Shown here one piece after another: positions 15,748 through 25,500 of a DNA stretch of 64,000 nucleotides. The DNA lies in assembly GCA_027488865.1 (NCBI GenBank), contig JAIYAU010000061.1, positions 1 through 64,000 on the forward strand, written 5' to 3'. The stretch's first letter is position 1. Each line of letters starts with the position of its first letter. Position numbers and translations under genes: made by a program. The notes beneath the pieces were generated by a model. That model ran no database searches. It saw only the letters and a program-made list of their open reading frames with translations, and was not told the DNA's origin. Origin of the DNA: Cytophagaceae bacterium (GTDB lineage Bacteria > Bacteroidota > Bacteroidia > Cytophagales > UBA9547).

Positions 15748-17646
15748 CTAATACAATACCCTGAATCGTATGGTTTCATTGATCTCCTTCATTTCTTTTT
15801 CGAGATCCTTGTCATGTACTTTATCAATGTCGGTAATCACGTACCCAATTGCCTCGTTTGTTTTAAGATACTGGCCCAAAATATTAATATTATATTTTGC
15901 AAGCATATTGTTGATTTTGGCCAAGATACCCGGCATATTGCCATGCACATGTATCAAACGATGGGCATTTTTAAACTCCGGCAACTGTATTTCAGGGAAA
16001 TTAACACTTCCATAAGTACTTCCAGAGTTAATGTATTGAATTATTTTATTGGGTACAAATTGACCTATATTAAATTGCGCCTCTTCTGTACTTCCTCCGA
16101 TGTGCGGGGTTAGAATTACATTTTTAAAACCCCTTAATGCAGATACAAATTCCTCATCATTCGTTTTAGGTTCATAAGGATAAACATCAAATGACGCTCC
16201 ACGAATCTTTCCTGTTTTATAATATTTAGCAAATGCCTCTATATTAACTACATGCCCTCTAGCAAGGTTTAAGAAGATGACCCCATTTTTCATGGCTTCA
16301 AACTCACTTTCATCAATGAGGTTTTTATTACTAGCTCGTCCGTCTACATGCAATGATACAACATCGGCAAGTCCAAGAAGCTCATGAAGCGAACTGCATT
16401 TCTTAGCATTTCCTAAGGAGAGTTTTTCCACAGTATCATAATAGTAAACTTCCATGCCCAAGTTTTCAGCGATCACCGATAATTGGGTTCCAATATTGCC
16501 GTAGCCTACCAATCCCAGTTTTTTACCTCTGATTTCATGGCTATTCCCCGCCGATTTATCCCAAATGCCTTGATGCATTTTTTCGCTTTTATGAGGAATA
16601 TTACGCATCAGCATGATAATCTGCCCAATAGCAAGCTCAACAACAGACCTAGTGTTACTGTAGGGAGCATTAAAAACCGCAATGCCACGTTGCTGACAGC
16701 CCTTTAGGTCAATTTGATTTGTTCCAATACAAAATGCACCAACCGCTAAGAGCTTATTAGCATTTTGCAATACTTTTTCGGTAACCATCGTTTTTGAACG
16801 AATACCAAGAATAGAAACATTTTTTATTTTTTCACAAAGTTCAGCTTCATCCAAAGCTCCTTTTACAAACTCAACATTATAACCTTCATGCTTAAAAAGT
16901 TTAATGGCCTCTGGGTGCACATTCTCGAGCAAAAGTACGTTTATCCTATTTTTAGGATAAGAAACAGCGGCTTGTAAGCCTGAATGATATAAAAATTCAT
17001 CAATGTTAGGCGCAATATGGTCGGCCTTGGCCGTTACCGAATCTCTTGATATGTTTTCAGTGAAGGCATAAAATCTTGTAGCCTCCCCTTCTGCCTTAAT
17101 TTCATAGTCGGTATATCCATCACCTATAACATAAATTTCGCCATCTAGTCCGAGCGCTTTTACCTTTTTGGCCTTACCCTTATTTTGGCAAAGTTCGTTG
17201 CTGGTATCAAAGCCCACAATAAAGCCTTCAGCATCATACACAAAGGTATTTGCCAAAATGTGATCGCGTCTTATTCCATAATCCACTACAATTGGTTCAA
17301 TAAATTCTTTAAACCCGTTAGAAATAATGTAAATGTTATCGGTGTTGGACTCGAAGAAGGATTTATTTCTAATCACAGATTCCGAAACCAATCCTTTTAA
17401 TTTTTCTACCAATATCGGCAAATGCGATTTATTGGCTTTTAATATATTAAGTCTTTTGGTTAATGACTCGATCAAAGAAAGCTTGCCTTCCATACCTAAG
17501 TCGGTGGTTTTTTTGATTTCTGCAAGGGCTTCTGCACGTTTCTCTGAAGGCACAGCTATTTCGCAAAGTACATCTAATGCCTCTACTTTGGTAAACGTAC
17601 TATCAAAATCAAAAACAAAATACTTATTTACACCAGTATTATCCAT
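15748..17646 (-). CDS. Phosphoserine phosphatase / phosphoglycerate dehydrogenase fusion (SerB-SerA)
   Basis: 632 aa with two enzymes in one chain. Residues 8-220 are a HAD domain: nucleophile D13 and acid D15 in FDFDSTFT, IISNG (about 107-111), and GDGYTD with D176/D180. This is the SerB type that dephosphorylates phosphoserine. Residues about 235-555 are a 3-phosphoglycerate dehydrogenase: NAD loop GYGNIG (381-386), NLARGHVV with R463, the E492 region, and H515 in TPHIGGST. Residues about 560-632 form an ACT domain (HRLIHVHGNMPGIL), probably for serine feedback. The fusion joins the first and last steps of serine synthesis; the transaminase SerC is not nearby. Such fusions occur in some Bacteroidota. 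Confidence 0.88.
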   Translation of the reverse strand: MDNTGVNKYFVFDFDSTFTKVEALDVLCEIAVPSEKRAEALAEIKKTTDLGMEGKLSLIESLTKRLNILKANKSHLPILVEKLKGLVSESVIRNKSFFESNTDNIYIISNGFKEFIEPIVVDYGIRRDHILANTFVYDAEGFIVGFDTSNELCQNKGKAKKVKALGLDGEIYVIGDGYTDYEIKAEGEATRFYAFTENISRDSVTAKADHIAPNIDEFLYHSGLQAAVSYPKNRINVLLLENVHPEAIKLFKHEGYNVEFVKGALDEAELCEKIKNVSILGIRSKTMVTEKVLQNANKLLAVGAFCIGTNQIDLKGCQQRGIAVFNAPYSNTRSVVELAIGQIIMLMRNIPHKSEKMHQGIWDKSAGNSHEIRGKKLGLVGYGNIGTQLSVIAENLGMEVYYYDTVEKLSLGNAKKCSSLHELLGLADVVSLHVDGRASNKNLIDESEFEAMKNGVIFLNLARGHVVNIEAFAKYYKTGKIRGASFDVYPYEPKTNDEEFVSALRGFKNVILTPHIGGSTEEAQFNIGQFVPNKIIQYINSGSTYGSVNFPEIQLPEFKNAHRLIHVHGNMPGILAKINNMLAKYNINILGQYLKTNEAIGYVITDIDKVHDKDLEKEMKEINETIRFRVLY

Positions 17647-17901
17647 GGTAATTTACAAATTTTTTTGAGGGCGCAAAGTTCTCTAAAAATTTACATAAAT
17701 CATATTAAGTTTTTTACTTTCATGTAAATGCATTAGAATAATAAGAAGGTATAGAGCATGAGGATAATGGATAATTTATGAGAGAGCTGTTAGGAACCCA
17801 TACCATTCTATGAACTAACCTTAAATAATTTTTGGTCAAGTTTATAAAACACTAGATTTATTAAAAAATCACATTAATTTAATATCTCTAATTCCTTTTA
17901 A

Positions 17902-18462
17902 TTACCCTCCACTTACTTTTAACCTTACAAAATAACACTCCGTTGGTATCACAAATTCTTGTACACCGAAGCCTTCAGTGGCTGGAAAGGAAGAAAATAA
18001 GGTCATAACATTTCTTTTCATGTCTATTTCTTTTACGATGCCACAATGCCCCCAACCTGTATACCAAAACTGTACAAAATCACCCGCCACAACTTGTTCC
18101 AAGGTGTTAATAGCTTCTCCTTTATTTGCGCTGGTGAGGGCATAAAACACTCCTTTCGGCTCTTCGCGTTTTTGAACTCGAAGCACATGAATATTTTCGT
18201 CCACAATAATTCTTATCCTGTTTTTGTCTTCTTTGGTTAACGGTGTAAAATGTTCTAATACCTTAATTACCAATTCTGTGCAAACCGCATGCTCATATGT
18301 GGGTGATATTTTTTTCCCATGAAGCGTTACATAATCAACAATTTTTTCATTAAGTGATTGTGCGTAAATGGAGCTATAATTAGTTAAGATTAAGCCAATC
18401 AATAAGCTCCTACGTAGAGCAAACTGACGAAGACTTTCTAAATTTTTCGATATTTTTGCCAT
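17902..18462 (-). CDS. Exported NlpC/P60-like (papain-fold) protein
   Basis: 186 aa. A signal-like N-terminus (RRSLLIGLILTNYSSIYAQ) implies export. A papain-fold pattern is visible. Cysteine C61 sits at the start of a helix (HAVCTELVIKVLEHF). GDFVQFWYTGWGHCGIV carries H139 and has the typical G-D-x-V-Q-F-W...G-H-x-G-I-V layout of NlpC/P60 and CHAP enzymes. Peptidoglycan peptide or amide hydrolysis is the usual role, but the protein lacks any wall-binding domain and the specificity is not evident. Monocistronic. The following 260 bases toward serA contain nothing recognisable. Confidence 0.55.
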   Translation of the reverse strand: MAKISKNLESLRQFALRRSLLIGLILTNYSSIYAQSLNEKIVDYVTLHGKKISPTYEHAVCTELVIKVLEHFTPLTKEDKNRIRIIVDENIHVLRVQKREEPKGVFYALTSANKGEAINTLEQVVAGDFVQFWYTGWGHCGIVKEIDMKRNVMTLFSSFPATEGFGVQEFVIPTECYFVRLKVSGG

Positions 18463-18583
18463 ATTTAATTTTATAATAGTGAACCAGATTAATGATTATT
18501 TCTCCTTCCAAAAGGCTCTAACTTTCTTATAATCAATTAACTTTCTAAGCACCCTAAATTAAACGATTTTTTATACTTTTTAT

Positions 18584-18591
18584 TATATTTG
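18584..18591 (+). promoter_or_regulatory. -7 box TATATTTG
   Basis: Perfect TAnnTTTG match 28 bases upstream of the ATG at 18619. Confidence 0.5.
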
Positions 18592-18618
18592 CAATAATAA
18601 ATATAACAAATCCAATCT

Positions 18619-21600
18619 ATGAAAACTATATTAACTTGCATTTCACTATGCCTAAGCATGGTATTGCCCATTTCTGCACAGCACAATGCCAGCTGGGGAC
18701 AACCGCCCAACGGTTGGGACGATTTTTACCTAGGCCTTGTCAATGATTATAAAAACCTAAACACTGTAAACGAAACTGGCTATTGGCTGGACGTCATCAA
18801 CAAAGCCAATAATCTTAGTACCTACCCCAGCGCAGACCCCATAAAAAAATCGGTTTTATATCAATACAAATACATAAACGCGGGCGTGGATACGGCTACC
18901 AATTGGAACAGCCAAAAAAGCCTCCCTCCTTTTGGCATGAATTTATTGCCCGGTATGCGCTACGATGCAGATCAAGTAGGCATGCGTTGTGCTTGGGTCA
19001 TCTATATGATGCAGGAAGATGCAGGCGCCGTGGCTATCAAAAACAATATCAACAATGCGGTTTGGCTTAAAAATTATTTCCTCAATATAAAATATGTGGC
19101 AGAAACGGGTGCTGGCAGAAAGGAGATATTTATTTTAGAACCAGATGGGTTTGGGTACATCATTGAAAAGCTTTGGTATGGAGGCGTCGCTTCCACCAAC
19201 ATGGCTAGTGGGTTGTCGCCAGATGGCGTAGGCTTAAGCATGCCAGCGGCCATGTCCACCGTAGCGGCCGATCCTAATTATAGTTATTTGGCTGGGTTAC
19301 CTAATGATTTTAGAGGGGTGGTGCAGGGGATAATTAAAACCATCAGAAAATATAATCCTCAGGCCTATTGTGGCGTTACTGCCAACTTATGGGGAGCTTG
19401 GGCGCCGTCTGTCATTAATACGCCTATCCCTACCAAAGCAGGACTAGTATGGTGGAGCAAAGCACAAATAGACGCAGCAGCAGATTACCAAAGTGCTTTT
19501 TATCAGAATCTGCTGAACTTGCCTACCTACGATAAAGGTGATTTTCTCATCCCAGAAAAGAATGGCTTTCCAGCCTATTTGGCAGCAGGTGGCCAGACCA
19601 ATTGGATGTGGGGAGACCAGGAAATGGAAAATTATTTATACTTTTTCGAAAAACTTGGCAAAGCTGTTTGTTTGCCTTTGGTAGCTTGGCAGGTGAGCCT
19701 TGGCCAATCTAACAGAGCTGCTACTTTTGGCATTACCCTCACCAACCCACCTGCAACACCTTTTGTACCAGTCCCCAATAGTAGTCAAAGTTATGAAGAT
19801 ACCTATGTGCAATACATGTTTAACAATTTTACAAAATTTATAGATGCTGGTTTTATAGGCTTTTTAGGCGGAAGGGGCATGCCCACAGGCACAGAATATG
19901 CTTTACAATCTGGTTATGGAGACAAAGGTTTCTTTTTTAATGGCGCAAAAACTGTGATAGATCCAGGTAGGCCGTGGAATCTCAATCGTGGCGTGGCCTT
20001 GCCAAATCTTGGTGCTGATACCACCCTTTGCGGAACAGGAGGTACGATTGTGCTTAATCCTGGAAATATGGGTGCAGAACCAGTTTTATGGAGCACAGGA
20101 GCAACTTCTCCAACCATTTCAATTAGCACAGCAGGTACGTATTGGGTTCGTGTAGGAAACGCGCTATCCTGCCCTAGAACAGATACAATTAAGGTTTCCA
20201 ATACCTTTTCCGTTGATTTGGGCTTAGATAAAAATCTTTGTGCCGCAGGATCGCTGCTGTTAGATGCTGGCCATAGCGGCACCAACGTTACCTATGTTTG
20301 GAAAAAGGATGGCGTCTTATTGCCTTTGGATATGGCTAAAACACTTTTGGTAAGTACACCTGGTGTATACAGGGTGGAGGTTACAGACCCAAGTTGCCCT
20401 CCGATGAAGTTTGACAACATTACCATAACTACCTCAGCATTAACCACAAATTCTGGTGTTTGTGTGGCCATGCCAGGTACAGCAACACTTACAACGTCCA
20501 ACACCGGCGGCACTTATAGATGGTATGCCAATGCCACAGGTGGTGTAAGTTTGGCCACTGGCAACAGCTATACTACGCCATCCCTTAGCGCAGAAACAAC
20601 CTACTATGTGGTTGACGAAGCTTTGTACAATACCACTATAATACCCAAAACAGCCAGCAACGGATTTACCAATTCGCCCACCAATGGCAATCCATTATCT
20701 ACCACAGATGCGGATTGGCTTTATTTTGATGTACTCAAAGATGTACAACTTGTTTCACTTAACATGGAGGTGATTCTTTACTTTAGCGGTGGCACCAAAT
20801 CAGTAACATTACAAATAAGTAATCCGAGCACAGGTTTTAGTTATAGCCAGGCTATCACCTATACCACTCCTCTTATTAGTGCGGGACCTACCATCACAGC
20901 AGCTAACCTTATCTTGCCCAGTGCTTTATCCTTACCCGCTGGCACTGGTTATAGAATTAGGCTCGAAGCAGTAGAAGCATTTGTTTATTACAAAGGCAAT
21001 ATCAATCAAACTGTACATCCAAAAATACACAGTGATTTAATAAGAACTACAAGCTATGGCTGTGCCCTTGGTTGTGCGGTTGCGGGAATGCCAGCACTAT
21101 ACAATTGGGTGGTAAAAGCCGCGAGTACTTGCGTACGAACACCCGTTTTGGTAAGAAATTGTGCGCCATTGCCAGTAGATTTTATTTGGATTAAAGCACA
21201 TAAAGAAGCTAACCATGATTTAATAAGCTGGAAAACCGCCCAAAATTTCAATCCAAGTGAATATGCAGTAGAATATTCCACCGATGGTGAACAATTTGTA
21301 CCCTTGATAAATGAGATTATCTATAAAAACAACGAGTTTCAAGCAAATATATTACGACCTCAGCTTGGTAAAATTTATTATAGAATACGACATATCGACC
21401 AATCAGGTATTGCAACTTTGAGTAAAGAAGTTTCGATAGTTCATGAGGCACTTGCTTACCAAATTTTTCCAAATCCATTCCAAAATCATCTGAAATGTAC
21501 TCTACTGGCACCTGAAGGTGAATCAGGGCTGTATTTATTAAGTGATTTAAGTGGAAGGACAATAGAATCAGGTGTTTTGTTTGCTTCTCAACCAATTAAT

Positions 21601-21687
21601 ATAGGCCAATCACTTACGAAAGGATTATATATTATGCAATTAATTTCACATGAAACCATAGAACAAGTAAAGATAATAAAGGAATAA
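18619..21687 (+). CDS. Large T9SS-secreted multidomain protein with hydrolase-like N-terminus
   Basis: 1022 aa. Signal peptide MKTILTCISLCLSMVLPISAQ. Residues about 25-450 form a large alpha/beta region that looks barrel-like. It has strands each ending in conserved-looking acids or aromatics (IFILEPDGFGYII, YCGVTANLWGAW, LPLVAWQVSLG) and many tryptophans, as in glycoside hydrolases. I cannot assign a GH family. Residues about 455-620 carry two Ig-like/PKD-like domains (VLWSTGATSPTISI and VWKKDGVLLPL). Another Ig-like/jelly-roll part and a fibronectin-like WKTAQNFNPSEYAVEYSTDG segment follow. The C-terminus (YQIFPNPF to EQVKIIKE) is a T9SS type A sorting domain. Polysaccharide degradation or adhesion is the likely theme. 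Confidence 0.7.
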   Translation: MKTILTCISLCLSMVLPISAQHNASWGQPPNGWDDFYLGLVNDYKNLNTVNETGYWLDVINKANNLSTYPSADPIKKSVLYQYKYINAGVDTATNWNSQKSLPPFGMNLLPGMRYDADQVGMRCAWVIYMMQEDAGAVAIKNNINNAVWLKNYFLNIKYVAETGAGRKEIFILEPDGFGYIIEKLWYGGVASTNMASGLSPDGVGLSMPAAMSTVAADPNYSYLAGLPNDFRGVVQGIIKTIRKYNPQAYCGVTANLWGAWAPSVINTPIPTKAGLVWWSKAQIDAAADYQSAFYQNLLNLPTYDKGDFLIPEKNGFPAYLAAGGQTNWMWGDQEMENYLYFFEKLGKAVCLPLVAWQVSLGQSNRAATFGITLTNPPATPFVPVPNSSQSYEDTYVQYMFNNFTKFIDAGFIGFLGGRGMPTGTEYALQSGYGDKGFFFNGAKTVIDPGRPWNLNRGVALPNLGADTTLCGTGGTIVLNPGNMGAEPVLWSTGATSPTISISTAGTYWVRVGNALSCPRTDTIKVSNTFSVDLGLDKNLCAAGSLLLDAGHSGTNVTYVWKKDGVLLPLDMAKTLLVSTPGVYRVEVTDPSCPPMKFDNITITTSALTTNSGVCVAMPGTATLTTSNTGGTYRWYANATGGVSLATGNSYTTPSLSAETTYYVVDEALYNTTIIPKTASNGFTNSPTNGNPLSTTDADWLYFDVLKDVQLVSLNMEVILYFSGGTKSVTLQISNPSTGFSYSQAITYTTPLISAGPTITAANLILPSALSLPAGTGYRIRLEAVEAFVYYKGNINQTVHPKIHSDLIRTTSYGCALGCAVAGMPALYNWVVKAASTCVRTPVLVRNCAPLPVDFIWIKAHKEANHDLISWKTAQNFNPSEYAVEYSTDGEQFVPLINEIIYKNNEFQANILRPQLGKIYYRIRHIDQSGIATLSKEVSIVHEALAYQIFPNPFQNHLKCTLLAPEGESGLYLLSDLSGRTIESGVLFASQPINIGQSLTKGLYIMQLISHETIEQVKIIKE

Positions 21688-22027
21688 CTAATTTGGTTGT
21701 TAACTATCAACCTATTAAATATACCCAAATTGCTAATTATCGGCTGTCAAATTTCATAAAAGGCATATCAAGTTTTCAACGCTACATTTTAGAAAGTTTG
21801 TAAAATGGGATTTTAAAGTACCAGCTAAGAATTTGATTAAATGGACAAAGAGTCATATAAAAGGTTAATGGTAGTGTCCGATTCATTGTATTTTATTATA
21901 CAACATAACTAATCCATTCTGTACAACTGCTAATTGCAGTTTATATCAAACAAAATAAAATATATGAAAATCGTCGATTTTAAATATAATCTACTGAAAA
22001 CGAATAAAGTTCCTAGCATTTATATTT

Positions 22028-22342
22028 AAAAACATGGAATTTTATTACAAAAACATGGATTTTGTTAACAAAAACTACGAATTTGTTAACGTATGAGGGT
22101 ATTTTGTAAACAAATTCTACGATTTTGTTCTCCTAAACCATGTTTTTGTATTCATAAACTACAAATTTGCTTTCAAATTCCATGTTTTTGCTTTCGTTTT
22201 CCATGATTTTGATTTCACAATCCAGAATTTTGTTTTCTTAGTCTATGTTTTTGTTTTTACAATCCACAAAGTTGCTTTTGTTAACCATGTTTTTGCTTTC
22301 GTTTTCCACGTTGTTGCTTTCACAATCCACAAAGTTACTTTA
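22028..22342. repeat. Array of fifteen degenerate 21-bp tandem repeats
   Basis: Counting from 22028 every 21 bases gives fifteen in-register units, ending at 22342. The consensus on the plus strand is roughly nnnntCCATGTTTTTGcTTTC; the C[CT]A and TTTTG blocks are best kept. On the minus strand the units read as seven-residue blocks such as MENESKN, MEFESKF and VDCKNKN, interrupted by two in-frame stops. There are no unique spacers, so it is not CRISPR. The surrounding 21688-22027 and 22343-22504 show no gene. Confidence 0.9.
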
Positions 22343-22504
22343 CAAAAGCAAAAACTGCTTAGAGTATAAAGAGCGTATCAACTAGATTGTGAAGTTTGTC
22401 TACTTAATGGTGTAAACTGGTTTTTTAGACATAGAATTTTTAATAAGAAAAAAATGTAAGTGAGCCGCTAGAAGTATAGGTAAATTAAAGTAAGATCTTT
22501 AACT

Positions 22505-22538
22505 AAAAAAAAATGGTGCGAGCTCAAAGCTTACACCA
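22505..22538 (-). terminator. Terminator of the alpha-2-macroglobulin gene
   Basis: TGGTGCGAGCT (22514-22524) and AGCTTACACCA (22528-22538) form an 11-bp stem with one mismatch and a 3-base loop; nine T follow on the minus strand. Confidence 0.75.
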
Positions 22539-22588
22539 TTAAAATCTATAAATCAGAATAATCATTCTGTAAAGCTGCCTATATTCAC

Positions 22589-25500
22589 TTACTCCACTTT
22601 CACCCTAATCCCCTCTGAGTGACTGCTGAACTCGGGTGCGTACATACATTGGATGGTGGTGATGCCGTTGCTGAAATCGCCTTTTTGGCTTACGCGCAAG
22701 GGGTATTCAAACACATAAGTCCCTTTAGGTAAATAGCCCATAAAGAAGTTTGTGGCAGCATCGCGGGTGCTTTCATAATAATGCAACCCGTCTTGATATT
22801 TGTATTGGCTCAAAACGTTAGTGGGCTCAAACCCTGAAGCACGCATGTCTTTCATGTGAACGTACTCCATGTTTCGATCTACCCTTAATTCTATGCGTAC
22901 TTTGAGCAAATCACCAGGCGTAAGCTTGGTTTTCTCCACAACGGGCGTAATCACTGGTCCTGTAGGCGTATTTTGCTGTAAGAAAAGCTCCTTCTTGAGT
23001 TTGAGTGGTGTTTCGGCAGGGGTAATTTTATCCAACTGCTCAAAATACTGCCAATAAAGTGCTCCCCAACTTACACCTTCGTCTTTCTTCTCCAGCGTTA
23101 CCTTGCCCATGTTGTCGGTAATCTCTGCACCCGACCATGCCTTTTTGAAATACCCAGTACCTGCCTCTACCTGAACATCGTCCATCTTTTTAGGCTCTAG
23201 CTTGGTGTTGCCGATGGTAATTTCCACCATGTCGTCGGAAGCCAACCAATTAGTGCCTTGTAGCAAGAGGGCATAACAGGCCTCAGCCGTGGCTTTGGTT
23301 GTTTTCCATTGGGTCGTTTGTTTTTCTTTTATCAGCCATACTTTAAGATCATCTACTGCTTTGGTGTCTTTAGCCACTTCAGCAAACAACTCGATCATCA
23401 ACGCTTGTGATTCGATCGGGGCTTCATACCAATAGTAGCCATAGTTCTCTTTCCAATACATGCCCATCTCTTCTGATACCAAGGCATGCTCGCGGATAGA
23501 TTTGATAATGCTTTGTGGCACCGCTACCTCCCCATAGCGATGTTGGGCAATGGCCATCATACCTTGTGTATAGCGTCCAAAGCTCGTCCAATATTTTTTA
23601 GATTGCCCAAAGAAATAATCAAAAGCCTCTTTATGATTCTTTTTAATTTCAACGTCTTTAAAGAAACTGCGCATGTACAAATAATGGATGTGATTATGCC
23701 AAATATGTTGGTCACTTAGCTTGATGTCTCCCTTTTTAGCCAAGCGTTTTAATTCTTCATAATCCTCTACCATGCGGCGGTCGAGGTAAGCAATGGCTGA
23801 GGTTGTCATATTCCACACTTTAGCATTATCTCGCACATCCCTTATTCCTAAATGATCTAGATGGCCTAGCCCACAAGCGATGTGTTGTGTGATGTATCTA
23901 TCCTCTGGCATGCCGTCAAACCAAGGCCAAGCGCCTCCGCCTTTTTGCATTTTTACCAATTTGTCTAAGGCACGATCAAGCTCAGAAGTCATTTTGTTCA
24001 AGTCAAACAAGACGGCCACTCTGCGTTTCGCTTCGCTTTCATCTTTGGCTTGGCGCACCCAAGGTGTTTCTTCCAACAAGATGTTTTTCAGTTCTTGGTT
24101 TTTTTCCAAGTTAGAAAGTAAAGCATCAGGCTGTTTTGTTTTCCAAATATCAAATACCCTTTTGATTTTAGGATCACTATTCACAATGTGTGAAGCGATG
24201 CTGTTGGCATAAAAGCGACTAAATGTCTGTTCTGCACATTCATAAGGATATTCCATGATGTATGGCAACGCTTGAATTGCATACCAAGCTGGTTGGGAGG
24301 TAAACTCCAGCGTCAAGCGATGGTTGCGCAAGGTGGTGGACTTATTGTTGGCCAGCTTATCCAACGTATAAGTCTTTGTCTGCTTACTGCGGATAGGCAT
24401 CGGCATCGTTTCTGTTACCAACATGCGGTTGGTCAATACAGGGATGGCCATTTCCTCCCCGTCTGAGAAATTACCTGCCTTTGCCACTACACGGTAGGTG
24501 ATGGCCTCAACTCCCTCTGGAATCATGAGGTTCCACTCTAACAAAGTGCTTTCTCCAGCTTTGGCCGTAAAATCACGTTCTCCAATGGTATTAAACTTGC
24601 CATGTACTGCCTCCATTATTTTTGGCGTGATTTCTTTCATGGTAAGTGCATCAAACAACAGCAAATCTGCTTTGCCATTTACCTCCTTGTCCGTCAAGTT
24701 CGTTACTTTCGTGGCAAAAGTGATTTTGTCATTTTCACGGAAGAAACGCGGTACGTTGGGCACTACCATGAGGTCTTTTTGGGTCACTAGTTCATTTTGA
24801 ACCAAACCAAATTTCATGTCTTTGGTATGACTAAAGCCCAGCATTTTCCAGCGAGTTAGTGCTTCTGGTATGGTAAATTTGATTACGATATTTCCGCTTT
24901 CATCTGTTTGTAAAGCAGGATAAAAAAAGGCTGTTTCGTTGAAATTGGTACGTACTTTTACATCTTCAAAAGAAGTAGGTGCTTCTTCCTTGTTTTCTTC
25001 TGCCATTTCTCCGTCTTCGGCAGGTGCACTGGATGCGAAAGAATCCGCTTCTTCCTTCGAAAGTTCAGAACGAATAGCTCCCATACTTTGTAAAGCCATT
25101 TTTGGAGACGCCATTTTCTTGTCTTTTCTAGATTTATTTCCACCAGTTACTTGAACTTCGTCCATAGAAGCACCTTCCATACTAAAAGAAAGGTCATCTT
25201 CATACCAACTACGGTAATAGCCACCAAAACTGTAACCAAACCAATTGAGGTAGTCGTAGCTGCGCGAGCTGCCAGACGTATGGTTGTTCCAGCCATTGCT
25301 GACCAAGTTAAACTGGGTGGTTCCATAGCCGCCATTGCTTGTATTCCAATTTCTTACCCCATTATACTGTTGGTAAATGTTTAAAAACCAATTATGTGGC
25401 CTAAAAGCATCCAAAGAGGCATCGTACAAGGATGCTACCATTTCAGCCATTACTTTATCAGCAGTTTTACCTTTTATTTTTAGCTTCCACTCTTCCGCTT

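Noticed and set aside
22028..22342. CRISPR array or real heptad-repeat protein
   Set aside because: No spacers of independent sequence are present, and two in-frame stops plus no start rule out an intact protein.
24939..25335. Overlapping small ORFs on both strands inside the A2M gene
   Set aside because: They are shadows of the 2072-codon frame and have no independent signals.
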